Source: CAZYJD01 sp964647785
GTDB taxonomy: Bacteria > Bacteroidota > Bacteroidia > NS11-12g > UBA9320
NCBI GenBank assembly: GCA_964647785.1
Contig: CAZYJD010000032.1
Span: forward strand, 1-21,054
Length of the DNA stretch: 21,054 nucleotides
Direction of reading: 5' to 3'
Numbering within the stretch: the first letter of the stretch is position 1; each line of letters opens with the position of its first letter. Below, one piece after another: positions 8,601-15,843 of this stretch. Both the position numbers and the translations under genes were made by a program. A model generated the notes under the pieces. It made no database searches and was not told where the DNA came from. It worked only from the letters and a program-made list of their open reading frames with translations.

Positions 8601-9163
8601 AGATTAAACATCTCGGAACCAATAAAATAGAAGACCTACAAGATGATATGCAGCGCTTGGCTGGCAAGGAAATTCGCATTGCCGGTATGGTGGCCCATTG
8701 TCAGGTACGCACCACCAAGAAGGGCCAGCACTATGCCAATTTTGTGCTGGAAGATTTTAGTGGAAGCATTCCCATAACGGTTTGGAGCAATGATTACGCT
8801 AAATTTCGGGGTTGGCTCGAGCCTCAGGCACCTTTGATGGTCACCGCAAGGGTTGAAGAAGAATTTAACCGTCCGGGAAGCTACCGCCTCCAGGTTAAAA
8901 ACATCATTTATCTGTACGAAGCCAAAAATGAACTTCGAAACATTCTTCTTAAAGTGGATTACCGAAGAATCGGGCCCGAGCAAATTGCATTTCTCAATGA
9001 ACTCAGAGAAAAGCATAAAGGCAGCGTTCCCCTGCGCCTTGAACTGATCGATGCTGAAAAAAATTATACTGTTAAACTGCTCTCAAGAGGTCTTCGTGTA
9101 AACCCTGAAAGCAGCTGGCTCAGTCTGCTTCAAACCCACGGCATGAACGTGCATGTGAATTGA
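5624..9163 (+). CDS. dnaE: DNA polymerase III subunit alpha
   Basis: Replicative DNA polymerase of the C family, 1179 residues (E. coli DnaE is 1160). Domains in order: PHP domain from residue 2 (HLHCHTQFSLLDGAASV, then AITDHGNMFG); polymerase palm with GPGRGSAAGS and the catalytic aspartates in PDIDIDFDD (411-419); fingers region with YQEQVMLLSQKLAGFT and FNKSHSTCYSVVAFQTAYLKANYPAEYMAA; helix-hairpin-helix region with GMAAIKGVGEAAAEEI; an internal clamp-binding motif, QASLF (942-946), just before the OB fold; and an OB domain around 1010-1090 (IRIAGMVAHCQVRTTKKG, VWSNDYAKF). I chose ATG 5624 because the family begins almost directly with the PHP histidines; a longer frame back to 5552 adds 24 residues unlike the family. 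TAAATTCG at 5592-5599 is a weak -7 candidate. It is monocistronic by position. Confidence 0.98.
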   Translation: MSDFCHLHCHTQFSLLDGAASVKDMISKAADDGMPAVAITDHGNMFGVFEFVKTANSKGVKPIIGCEFYVVEDRLKRSFTGGERDRRFHQLLLAKNETGYRNISKLSSVGFIDGLYGKYPRIDRALLAEHCEGLIATTCCIGAEVPQAILHKGEDEAEKIFLEWLKLFGDDYYIELQRHGLTNIDNTGMSQEDVNQVLLKWSRKYGVPVIATNDSHYVNEGDANAHDILLCINTGDTQETPKGDGKGMRFGFPNNEFFFKTQQEMKQLFSDVPDAIENTLAIAEKVQTPNLERDVLLPNFVLPQGFQTQDEYLRHLTYEGARKRYGQITEGIRERLDFELQTIEKTGYPGYFLIVQDFTSVARELGVSVGPGRGSAAGSAVAYCLGITNVDPIKYDLLFERFLNPERVSLPDIDIDFDDEGRSKVIDYVVKKYGQDKVAQIITYGSMAAKLSIRDVGRVLNLPIPVVDQLTKLIPGTHSLKELFDLSEKTLKEKARNDHWESVQKIREIYQSQSQESKVLQEAKKLEGSIRNTGVHACGVIITPESLTELLPVTVAKDSDLLLTQYDNKVVESAGLLKMDFLGLKTLSIIKDAIALVKERHGVDIDPDEIPLDDEKTYELFQKGLTVGVFQFESPGMQKYLKELKPTRFEDLIAMNALYRPGPMDYIPNFVRRKHGYEPISYDDPAMEEFLAETYGITVYQEQVMLLSQKLAGFTKGQADTLRKAMGKKKKEVIDQLKPMFMEQSEQRGHQKEVMEKVWKDWEAFASYAFNKSHSTCYSVVAFQTAYLKANYPAEYMAAVLTHNMNDIKKVSFFMEECRNLGIEVLGPDVNESKLKFAVNKQGAVRFGMAAIKGVGEAAAEEIIRVREEKGWFNSLFHLTSEVNLRTVNKKSLEALALAGAFDGLGEQNRAVYVEIGENGSSGIEMALKYGNMLQQNRDGGQASLFGESGSAELQEPKFPEIEDWGLLEKLNREKEVIGMYISGHPLQPYAFEIKHLGTNKIEDLQDDMQRLAGKEIRIAGMVAHCQVRTTKKGQHYANFVLEDFSGSIPITVWSNDYAKFRGWLEPQAPLMVTARVEEEFNRPGSYRLQVKNIIYLYEAKNELRNILLKVDYRRIGPEQIAFLNELREKHKGSVPLRLELIDAEKNYTVKLLSRGLRVNPESSWLSLLQTHGMNVHVN

Positions 9164-9171
9164 ACGCAACG

Positions 9172-9203
9172 CATGGGCGGCCTTTTTATTGCCCTGCCCC
9201 ATG
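9172..9203 (+). terminator. Candidate dnaE terminator hairpin
   Basis: Starting 9 nt after the dnaE stop, CATGGGCGGC (9172-9181) can pair with 9191-9203 over 10 base pairs, with a 9-nt T-rich loop and small bulges on the 3' side. Four Ts at 9208-9211 follow after four As. The stem is GC-rich but imperfect and the T-tract is weak. Confidence 0.4.
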
Positions 9204-9272
9204 AAAATTTTAAGGAACGTTTAGAATTCCAGGACTGAAATGACTATATTCGTTTGAGTTCAATTTGCCATT

Positions 9273-10085
9273 ATGAGTACAGATTTCAAGCACATTCTGG
9301 TCGGTTTTGATCATTCTGAAAGTTCGAAAATCGCCCTTCAAAAAGCCATTGATACTGCTGAGCGTTTCGACTCCAAACTAACGGTGGTGTATGTGGTGAA
9401 TGAAAAAGACGACCAAAGCGAGGCCATCAGTAATTATTTGCTGGAAACCGGTAAAAAACGTGCCATTGATATCGAGTATGTCATGCGCCATGGAAGAATC
9501 TATAAAGAGGTTGGGCAGCTGGAGAGAGAATTGGGGGCAGATCTCATTGTGATTGGCAGCCATGGCATAACGGGCTGGCAACCTTTTTGGGTGGGAAGCA
9601 ACGCTTTTAGAATTGTGAGCTCGAGCAACTGCCCAGTTATTACCATACAGGAAACCACCAAAACCTATGATCTGCAAGACATTCTATTGCCTTTGGCCGA
9701 TAGCACCGAAACACGCCAAAAAGTGCCTTATGCCATTGCCCTTGCCAAAGCCTTTGGTGCAACCATTCACGTACTGGGCGTGAGCAAAGACAACGATAAG
9801 GGCACCCAAATGCGGGTGCACAACTACATGCGTCAAACAGAATCTTACCTCAAGGAACATCAAGTGAAATGCACCTGCACAGAATCATTTGGCGTGAATG
9901 TGCCCGAACGCTGCATTGAATATGCAAAAGAAGTGAGGGCAGGCCTGATCATGATTATGACTGAAACGGAAAGTGCCGGGTTCTTCATGGGAACCTATGC
10001 CCAGCAATTGGTCAACCATTCACCCGTTCCGGTGATGAGCATTCACAGCCGTGATTTGAATGTATCAGGCTCGGTGGGCTATTGA
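9273..10085 (+). CDS. Universal stress protein, two-domain (UspA family)
   Basis: A 270-residue protein made of two tandem Usp domains. The first (about 6-128) begins HILVGFDHSESSKIALQKAI and has the complete nucleotide-binding signature: G95-S-H-G98, nine residues, then G108-S109. The second (about 136-262) begins DILLPLADSTETRQKVPYAIALAKAFGA but in place of the signature has MTETESAGFFMGTYAQQLV, so the GxxG part is missing and it probably does not bind ATP in the usual way. Tandem USPs of this size are common in Bacteroidota and are usually induced by growth arrest or stress, but the specific role is not readable here. TATATTCG at 9245-9252, with TTTA 21 bp upstream, is a near-consensus promoter. 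It faces the O-methyltransferase gene convergently across 60 bp. Confidence 0.9.
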   Translation: MSTDFKHILVGFDHSESSKIALQKAIDTAERFDSKLTVVYVVNEKDDQSEAISNYLLETGKKRAIDIEYVMRHGRIYKEVGQLERELGADLIVIGSHGITGWQPFWVGSNAFRIVSSSNCPVITIQETTKTYDLQDILLPLADSTETRQKVPYAIALAKAFGATIHVLGVSKDNDKGTQMRVHNYMRQTESYLKEHQVKCTCTESFGVNVPERCIEYAKEVRAGLIMIMTETESAGFFMGTYAQQLVNHSPVPVMSIHSRDLNVSGSVGY

Positions 10086-10119
10086 AATTGCCCCGATCAT
10101 TGAGAAAGCATGCAAAGTA

Positions 10120-10139
10120 TTTGCCAATCAATTGGAAAA
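10120..10139. terminator. Candidate bidirectional terminator between convergent genes
   Basis: Inverted repeat TTTgCCAA-TCAA-TTGGaAAA with one G/A mismatch, lying between the converging universal stress protein and O-methyltransferase genes. The stem is short and AT-rich, flanked by A/T runs (AAATTTTAAA downstream on the plus strand). Plausible, but not strong. Confidence 0.3.
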
Positions 10140-10145
10140 GAAATT

Positions 10146-10790
10146 TTAAATCTTCCTGGCCAGCATGAGCCCGTCGCGCACTGGGAACAGCACATTTTCC
10201 ACCCGGGGGTCGGCCATCACTTTCTGGTTAAAGGCATGCAGTGCAGCAGTTTCCTCATCCTTTAATTTTTCCTTTTCATCGGTAACCTTTCCACTCCACA
10301 ACACATTGTCTGCAATGATCAATCCTCCCGATGGCATGCGATCAATCACCAGGTCGTAATAATGGCTGTAATTTTCTTTATCTGCATCAATAAAAACCAA
10401 ATCAAAAGTTCCTTCCAATTCAGGTACGATATCGAGGGCATTGCCTACGTGTAAGCTGATTTGTTTTCCATATCCTGAACGCTCAAAATACGGTCGTACG
10501 GTATCTTCCAGTTCTTCATTGATATCGATGGTGTGCAGCACCCCATCCTTGGCGAGGCCCTCAGCCATGCAAATGGCCGAGTAACCGGTATACGTACCTA
10601 TTTCTAAAATGGTTTTGGGTTGCAACAACTTGCTAAACATGCTCAATACTCGACCCTGTAAATGTCCAGATAGCATTCGAGGCATGAGTACATTTGCCCA
10701 AGTGTGTCGGTTCAATTCCGTAAGCAATTCTGGCTCAGCTTCTGAATGTTTCTCAGCATATTGTGCAATCTCTTCAGGTAAAAATTCCAT
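10146..10790 (-). CDS. SAM-dependent O-methyltransferase (caffeoyl-CoA OMT type)
   Basis: A 214-residue class I methyltransferase of the cation-dependent O-methyltransferase family (Methyltransf_3). SAM-binding motif I is ILEIGTYTGYSA (61-72), followed by the acidic end of strand 2 (HTIDIN, 86-91). The metal- and catechol-contact residues are in LVFIDADKENY (131-141) and IIADNVLWSG (158-167), which supply the expected Asp, Asp and Asn. Bacterial members methylate small catechol-like substrates or are of unknown use; the substrate cannot be named here. The ATG overlaps the stop of the upstream EEP-family gene by one base (TAATG), implying coupling. It is the last gene of the minus-strand run that begins near mutL. 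Confidence 0.93.
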   Translation of the reverse strand: MEFLPEEIAQYAEKHSEAEPELLTELNRHTWANVLMPRMLSGHLQGRVLSMFSKLLQPKTILEIGTYTGYSAICMAEGLAKDGVLHTIDINEELEDTVRPYFERSGYGKQISLHVGNALDIVPELEGTFDLVFIDADKENYSHYYDLVIDRMPSGGLIIADNVLWSGKVTDEKEKLKDEETAALHAFNQKVMADPRVENVLFPVRDGLMLARKI

Positions 10791-11848
10791 TATTTAAATT
10801 TTGTAAGTACGAGTTTATGGTCACTGGATATATCATCGAAATACCTGCAGCTATACACCTCTAAATCAGGAGAGAAAAGTGTGTAATCCAAGCGGAGAAA
10901 GGGCACAGGGCCAAGATAGGTCTGTCCATTTCCATAACCTGTTCTGGTGAATGCATCTTGAAGACCTTCTGAAATCCTGCGATAGGTGTAACCCAATCGG
11001 GTATCATTCAAATCGCCACATACAAGCACTGGATAGGGGCTTTCAGCAATGGCTTTACTTAGAAAATCGGCCTGTTCAGCCCGCTGCTTAAAGGCCCGCA
11101 CAAGCTTACCCGCAAGCCTTATAGAAAAGTTCCAGGTGCGCTCGTAATCTGCTGCTTGTTCCTGCAAATATTCATAATCGGTATCGGTAACCCTGGTTTT
11201 TTGTAAATGAATGTTGAATACACGCACCACTTTATCCGCCAATTGAACATCCAAATAATTTGCAAATCGCAAAGGAGATCCGGGGAGTTGTAAAACGCCC
11301 TTTCCCACCACAGGGTGCCTGCTAAGAGTAACTTTCCCAAACTTTTGCTTCCTGCCACCTCGCTCCACATAACTCGTGAGCCAATAATGGCTATACTCAG
11401 TTTTTTGAAGCAATGCACGCAGTTCTGTTGGACTGATCAGCACTTCTTGCAAACAAATGATGTCGGGTTTGCGCACCTCTGCAAATGAAAAGAGTGCCGA
11501 GGATATGTCGTTGTTGTCATATTTGCCCAAAACGCGTGTGTTGAAAGAAACCACCTCGTAGCTATCGGCAGGAATGCGTTCGGCAGGTCCCGAAGGATTG
11601 AACAACTCGCTCCAATACGGAATGCCCGGCAGCATGGCAACGAGCAGAACCCACCACCATCGTGCCCTTACAAACAACATAGCGATGAGCCAAAACAAAC
11701 TGCCCAAAGCAATCAGAGGCCAGGCCAGACCGAAAATAGCGGGCATCCAAAAGGTGCGAGGATCCACAAAAGGTGCCACATAGGCCATTAAAAGACTCCC
11801 GACCCATATCCAGCAAATGAATTCGGCTATGTAGCGCAGCAATTTCAT
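10790..11848 (-). CDS. Membrane-anchored endonuclease/exonuclease/phosphatase (EEP) family protein
   Basis: A 352-residue protein with two or three N-terminal transmembrane helices (about 6-27, 36-60 and 63-76), followed by an EEP domain from about 95. Catalytic landmarks are present: N103 in VVSFNTRVL, E135 in IICLQEV, H214 in VFNIHLQKT, D279 and N281 in CGDLNDT, Y/D in RLDYTLFSP, and the terminal SSDH (341-344). The fold covers DNases, phosphodiesterases and sphingomyelinase-like enzymes; the membrane anchor makes a phosphodiester or lipid-head substrate more likely than DNA repair, but this is inference. Paired helices place the domain on the periplasmic or the cytoplasmic side depending on whether two or three are real. 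It lies 41 bp after the second rhomboid gene and has its own candidate -7 element. Confidence 0.88.
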   Translation of the reverse strand: MKLLRYIAEFICWIWVGSLLMAYVAPFVDPRTFWMPAIFGLAWPLIALGSLFWLIAMLFVRARWWWVLLVAMLPGIPYWSELFNPSGPAERIPADSYEVVSFNTRVLGKYDNNDISSALFSFAEVRKPDIICLQEVLISPTELRALLQKTEYSHYWLTSYVERGGRKQKFGKVTLSRHPVVGKGVLQLPGSPLRFANYLDVQLADKVVRVFNIHLQKTRVTDTDYEYLQEQAADYERTWNFSIRLAGKLVRAFKQRAEQADFLSKAIAESPYPVLVCGDLNDTRLGYTYRRISEGLQDAFTRTGYGNGQTYLGPVPFLRLDYTLFSPDLEVYSCRYFDDISSDHKLVLTKFK

Positions 11849-11859
11849 AGGATGCTAAA

Positions 11860-11867
11860 CAAACTTA
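11860..11867 (-). promoter_or_regulatory. Candidate -7 element (TAAGTTTG) of the EEP gene
   Basis: Matches TAnnTTTG on the minus strand, 11 nt before the ATG at 11848, in the only appreciable gap of the mutL-rhomboid run. It would give a leader of about five nucleotides and allow the EEP and methyltransferase genes to be expressed separately. Confidence 0.4.
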
Positions 11868-11889
11868 AGTTAAAAGCTTTGAAATGAGG

Positions 11890-12750
11890 TTATTCGCTTG
11901 CCCGGAATAATGTTTCCTTTTCATCAGAGCTGAGGCTATCATAACCCGACTGAGAAATTTTATCGAGTATGGCATCTACCTCCTCCTGTCGGGGCTTGTT
12001 GGGGTCATTCTTTACTTTAGATCGTTTTCGGTTATTCTTAATCTGTCTTTCATCGGGTTTCGTTCGACGCAACCATGAAGGCCAATTCATTTGCGGCAAC
12101 CGAATAGCTCCCTGTATGTAGCGTATGAACAAGAAGCCAAAAAGGGCACCACCGAGGTGTGCTATATGTCCTCCCGAATTGCCATTGGGGATGCTCACGA
12201 GATCAAGTACAATGCTAATCAATGCAATCCAGCGCATTTCAATATTGAATAGATTGAAAGGCCTGATGGTGTAATGCGGCAGCAAGGTGGCCGTTGCAAC
12301 CACCACCGACAAAACTCCGCCCGATGCCCCCAGCAGCACACTGCCATTCACACTTGTTGCGAAAACAGGAAACAGATTGAATGAGAGAATATAGAGCATG
12401 CCACCGAATAATCCACCACCGATAAAAGCGCGGTAAATGCGGTAATTGGGCAAGAAATCATTGAGAATATTACCGATGAAATAGAGCCACAACATATTGC
12501 TCAGCAAATGCCAGAAACCATTGTGAAAAAACATGTAGCTCATCAGGCTCCATGGTCGGATAATGAAGGATTCTATATTGGCCGGGAGGTAGAAATATTT
12601 TAGAAGCAAGAAGGAGTCACTCTGCCATAAGAATGCAATCAACTTGATGAATGCGCTGAAAATGAAGACCCCAATTTGTATGAGCAAGAGCCTATAAATG
12701 GCAGTATGACCGGTACTTAGGCGATATTTAAGTTGATCGAGCAGATTCAT
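11890..12750 (-). CDS. Rhomboid family intramembrane serine protease with C-terminal DUF6576-type tail
   Basis: A 286-residue six-helix rhomboid. The conserved His and Asn of helix 2 are in HLLSN (81-85), the serine nucleophile is S143 in GASGG (141-145), and the catalytic histidine is H198 in HIAHLGG (195-201). This is a complete Ser-His dyad, so it should be active against transmembrane substrates. After the last helix come about 75 hydrophilic residues: a basic linker, then EEVDAILDKISQSGYDSLSSDEKETLF, the short helical domain I know as DUF6576, which is attached to many Bacteroidota rhomboids. It is preceded by a second rhomboid gene only 3 bp away, and the two are probably translated from one message. 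Confidence 0.93.
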   Translation of the reverse strand: MNLLDQLKYRLSTGHTAIYRLLLIQIGVFIFSAFIKLIAFLWQSDSFLLLKYFYLPANIESFIIRPWSLMSYMFFHNGFWHLLSNMLWLYFIGNILNDFLPNYRIYRAFIGGGLFGGMLYILSFNLFPVFATSVNGSVLLGASGGVLSVVVATATLLPHYTIRPFNLFNIEMRWIALISIVLDLVSIPNGNSGGHIAHLGGALFGFLFIRYIQGAIRLPQMNWPSWLRRTKPDERQIKNNRKRSKVKNDPNKPRQEEVDAILDKISQSGYDSLSSDEKETLFRASE

Positions 12751-12753
12751 TTA

Positions 12754-13443
12754 CTACCAAAACGAATTTCGGTTGGTTTTGTTCCACAATTTCACCAGGA
12801 TTACCCCAAAGATGAGTCCTCCTAAATGTGCAAAATGCGCTATTCCGGTTTGATAGGGACTCATGCCCATGAACAACTCAGCCAGTCCGTAGAAAAGCAC
12901 AAAGTACTTGGCTTTGATTGGGATTGGCAGAAAAATGAGCATCAATTCAGTGTTGGGAAACAACATGGCAAATCCTCCGAGCAAACCAAAGAGCGCACCT
13001 GATGCACCAACCACCGGGGTGCGTAAAAGATCCCGTCCTTGCTCCCCAATCGAACCCAATGAAAAACCTTCATGCAAAGGGCTTATGGATCCACAAATTT
13101 GCTGCAATTCATAGGCGTTCCAGGCCTGATGCAGCAAAGCAGCCCCCAAGCCGGTTATCAAGTAAAAAATAAGGAATCGTCTGCCGCCCCAGACCACTTC
13201 CAGTCGTGAACCAAACATCCAAACAGCAAACATATTGAAGAAGATATGCCCTAAATTGGCATGCATGAACATGTGGGTGAGAATTTGATAGGGTTGAAAA
13301 AATGGCGAATCCCAATAGAACAGCCCCAGCATGGATATGAGTTCTATCCCCCTTTGTCTGAGGGCCATACTGGCCAAAAACATGATCCCGTTGATGATCA
13401 GGAGGTTTTTGACTACGGGTGGAAGAAGGGAAAATCGGTTCAT
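12754..13443 (-). CDS. Rhomboid family intramembrane serine protease
   Basis: A 229-residue rhomboid without the C-terminal extension of its neighbour. Helix 2 has HANLGHIFFN (61-70), the nucleophile is S148 in VGASGALFG (145-153), and the catalytic histidine is H206 in FAHLGGLIFG. A loop of about 30 residues between helices 3 and 4 (around 108-142) is unusually long and polar and may face the periplasm. Its ATG overlaps the mutL stop (ATGA), so its translation is coupled to mutL. The pair of divergent rhomboids directly behind mutL is an arrangement I recall from other Bacteroidota. Substrates are unknown. Confidence 0.94.
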   Translation of the reverse strand: MNRFSLLPPVVKNLLIINGIMFLASMALRQRGIELISMLGLFYWDSPFFQPYQILTHMFMHANLGHIFFNMFAVWMFGSRLEVVWGGRRFLIFYLITGLGAALLHQAWNAYELQQICGSISPLHEGFSLGSIGEQGRDLLRTPVVGASGALFGLLGGFAMLFPNTELMLIFLPIPIKAKYFVLFYGLAELFMGMSPYQTGIAHFAHLGGLIFGVILVKLWNKTNRNSFW

Positions 13444-15263
13444 GTTCTTTTGAGAAGTTCGTTCAGTTTATCAGGATTAAATCGCACAAACACCGGCTTT
13501 CCACCCGGGGTATATGCAGGTTCATCGCATTGCATCAAGTCGCGTACCAAACTTTCAGCCTCCTGTTCAGCGAGTTTTTGACCTGCTTTTATGGCAGCTT
13601 GTTGTGCCATGCTTCGCGCAAGGCTTTCTCGCTTATCGAGTTTTAGTTGCTGCTGATTGCTCTTATAGCTCTGCAATAATCCTTTGAGCATTTCGGAAGC
13701 CTCTGCTTTTTGAATATCCGTAGGCAAACCATTTACAATGAAGGTATCCTTGCCAAAAATCGATACATCAAAACCCAATAGGTTTATTTCATCCAGCAGT
13801 CCTTCAAGCATTTCAGCATCGGCTGTTGGCAGCTGAACTGTGCGTGGAAATAACAACTGTTGGCTGGGCACTTGCTGATGGGACATGGCTTTTACACAGC
13901 GCTCGTACAACACCCGTTCGTGCGCTTCGTGCTGTCGTATAACCAGCAACTCCCCTCCGTATTTTGCAATGATCCAGCCCTGATCAAGTTGAAAAAAAGC
14001 AATTGGGTACAACGGCTTGCTCTCTTCATCAAAAAGCGGCACGATTCGCTTGCCTGCCTCTGTATCGTTCTTTTCTGCCTGCCGAAAAGGCTCGTAAATC
14101 TTTTCCCAATGGGTAAGCTCACGTTTTCTGCCTGAAGAATCACCAAAAGGGTTATACGCAGGATTGATCCGAATTTCTGGCGACTTCGGGATGCGCATGT
14201 CGCCCGAGTCCTGTTGACGGCTACTGCTGTGAATGGGGTGGTATTCTTGGTCGCTGAAGAGTTCAGGAGCTTGATTGTAACCTGCCAGCGCCTTGCGCAT
14301 AACCGAATGAAGAATGGCGTACATCGCCCTCGAATCTTCAAACTTGACTTCCGTTTTTGTTGGGTGCACATTCACATCAATCTTTTGTGGCTCCACATCC
14401 AGACAAATCACATAAACCGGAAATTTTTCTTTGTCGATCAAACCTTGGTAAGCGGTGTTAACTGCATGGTGAAAATAGGGGTCGCGGATGAAGCGACCAT
14501 TGGCAATAAAATACTGCTCGCCGCGCTGTCTTTGGGCGCTCTGCGGACTGCCAGCGAAGCCGTGAATATGCACAATATCGGTCTTTTCTTCCAGGGCAAA
14601 CAAATCTTCCTCGCGATCCAAATTAAACAGAATGCGTATGCGCTCTTTGAGATTGGAAGCCGGCAAATCGTAAATCTGTTTATCGGCATGCCATGCTCGC
14701 AGCTTTATTTCTGGACGCGAAAGGGCAATGCGACTAAATTCCTCCAGAATATGTCTTGTTTCAACCGACACCGATTTAAGAAAATTCTTTCGAGCCGGGA
14801 TGTTGAAAAACAGATTGCGCACAACAATGCTGGTTCCTGCCGGGCATTGAGCGGCCTCGTGCAAACGCACTTCAGAGGCTTCAACCACCATTAAACTGCC
14901 CAGTTCATCCTCGGGTCTGCGGGTTTTCATTTCAACCCGTGCCACCGCAGCAATACTTGCCATGGCCTCTCCTCTGAATCCGAAAGAATGAAGATCGTAT
15001 AAATCTTCAGCCTTGCGAATTTTACTGGTGGCATGTCGCTCCCAGCACATACGTGCATCTGTTTCGCTCATGCCCTTGCCATTATCGATCACTTGTATGA
15101 GGGTTGATCCTCCATCTTTGAAATGTAAATCAATTTCAGTTGCTCCCGCATCCAGGGCGTTTTCCATGAGCTCCTTCACCACAGAAGCAGGTCGCTGAAC
15201 CACTTCTCCAGCAGCGATTTGGTTCGCAATTGCATCGGGTAATAATCGAATGACATCAGCCAT
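13440..15263 (-). CDS. mutL: DNA mismatch repair protein MutL
   Basis: A 607-residue mismatch repair mediator that couples MutS recognition to strand removal. The N-terminal GHKL ATPase is complete: IANQIAAGEVVQRPASVVKELMENALDAG (ATP-binding Glu and Asn), DNGKGM, ATSKI and FGFRGEAMASIAAVA. It is followed by a transducer domain ending KIDVNVHPTKTEVKF. The C-terminal dimerisation domain lacks the canonical endonuclease residues: the DQHAxxE element reads RQHEAHERVLYE (R443), and the late zinc-site block reads TPGGKP instead of CPHGRP. I chose ATG 15263 (MADVIRLLP) because MutL proteins begin close to this; an ATG five codons upstream is also open. The start overlaps the end of the preceding small gene by 8 bp, and the stop overlaps the rhomboid ATG. 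Confidence 0.96.
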   Translation of the reverse strand: MADVIRLLPDAIANQIAAGEVVQRPASVVKELMENALDAGATEIDLHFKDGGSTLIQVIDNGKGMSETDARMCWERHATSKIRKAEDLYDLHSFGFRGEAMASIAAVARVEMKTRRPEDELGSLMVVEASEVRLHEAAQCPAGTSIVVRNLFFNIPARKNFLKSVSVETRHILEEFSRIALSRPEIKLRAWHADKQIYDLPASNLKERIRILFNLDREEDLFALEEKTDIVHIHGFAGSPQSAQRQRGEQYFIANGRFIRDPYFHHAVNTAYQGLIDKEKFPVYVICLDVEPQKIDVNVHPTKTEVKFEDSRAMYAILHSVMRKALAGYNQAPELFSDQEYHPIHSSSRQQDSGDMRIPKSPEIRINPAYNPFGDSSGRKRELTHWEKIYEPFRQAEKNDTEAGKRIVPLFDEESKPLYPIAFFQLDQGWIIAKYGGELLVIRQHEAHERVLYERCVKAMSHQQVPSQQLLFPRTVQLPTADAEMLEGLLDEINLLGFDVSIFGKDTFIVNGLPTDIQKAEASEMLKGLLQSYKSNQQQLKLDKRESLARSMAQQAAIKAGQKLAEQEAESLVRDLMQCDEPAYTPGGKPVFVRFNPDKLNELLKRT

Positions 15264-15570
15264 TGATGAATGCTTCAAATATTTTTAAGATAACATCGGA
15301 TGTCAATAGCCTGTAGAAGATATAGGCAAATGCAGCCACAAGTAAATACGTGCGAATCTTCGATTTACGAAGTTCTTGATTGTAACGATTACCGTATGCC
15401 CGATCATAAGAACGAAACCCCCTCCGGATATTTTCGGCATGGTCGTCCGACTCACCTTTGGCAGCCTTAACTCGCTGTTCTAAATCCTCCTTGTCAGGAT
15501 CATAGTACACCGGCTGGTAGTTGAACCGGCGGTGGGTTTTACGATTAAAAGGAATGCGGGGAAACTCCAT
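15256..15570 (-). CDS. Small membrane protein upstream of mutL
   Basis: A 104-residue protein of unknown function. It starts with a basic, aromatic stretch (NRKTHRRFNYQPVYYDPDKEDLEQR), has a charged middle, and one C-terminal transmembrane helix at about 73-90 (YLLVAAFAYIFYRLL), followed by a short tail. This makes it a likely tail-anchored or C-in single-pass membrane protein. I recall small Bacteroidota proteins with a similar NYxPxYYDPxKE start, sometimes wrongly named as riboflavin synthase subunits; nothing in the sequence supports that name. It is the first gene of the mutL run and has a -7 element five bases before its ATG. Confidence 0.75.
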   Translation of the reverse strand: MEFPRIPFNRKTHRRFNYQPVYYDPDKEDLEQRVKAAKGESDDHAENIRRGFRSYDRAYGNRYNQELRKSKIRTYLLVAAFAYIFYRLLTSDVILKIFEAFING

Positions 15571-15575
15571 TCATG

Positions 15576-15583
15576 CAAAGTTA
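15576..15583 (-). promoter_or_regulatory. Candidate -7 element (TAACTTTG) for the mutL run
   Basis: Exact TAnnTTTG match on the minus strand, five bases before the ATG at 15570. It predicts a leaderless or nearly leaderless transcript. No TTTG -33 box is seen at 19-21 bp spacing. Confidence 0.5.
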
Positions 15584-15648
15584 GGGAAAAGGACGTGGAT
15601 TGGATAAGTGAGATGTGATCGGCTAGCTGCTGTAGGGCACGGAGCGCA

Positions 15649-15683
15649 GAGCTCATAGCTCAGTCATAACGGACAACGTTATG
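15649..15683. repeat. Two adjacent small inverted repeats
   Basis: GAGCT-CAT-AGCTC (15649-15661) is followed by CATAACG-GACAA-CGTTATG (15665-15683), a perfect 7-bp stem with a 5-nt loop. Both lie in the 260-bp divergent region between the mutL run and the reductase gene. They could be operators or transcribed hairpins. The rest of this interval shows only the promoters listed. Confidence 0.45.
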
Positions 15684-15806
15684 TAGGCATCAACATCTAT
15701 CCACTAAAAACAATCAACGATTCACTCCTTCAAATGAACCAATCCCATCAGATTTTCGTTGCATTGTGATCGCAGTCATATACTGCGCCTTCCTTGCCAT
15801 TGTTTT

Positions 15807-15837
15807 TTTGAAGCGACTTTACTAGAACTTATCTTTG
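15807..15837 (+). promoter_or_regulatory. Promoter of the ferredoxin-NADP reductase operon
   Basis: TTTG (15807-15810), a 19-bp spacer, then TATCTTTG (15830-15837): a full match to the Bacteroidota -33/-7 consensus. The -7 box ends six bases before the ATG at 15844, so the start of transcription should be at or within a base or two of the start codon. Confidence 0.75.
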
Positions 15838-15843
15838 CAGCCC

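Noticed and set aside
14214..14894. A 226-codon open frame antisense to mutL
   Set aside because: It lies wholly within a well-supported mutL, has no recognisable domain or upstream promoter element, and its composition is that of a reverse-strand shadow.
15649..15683. Integron attC site
   Set aside because: The CATAACG/CGTTATG arms superficially resemble the core sites, but the GTTRRRY core, the L-box pair and any integrase or cassette array are absent.
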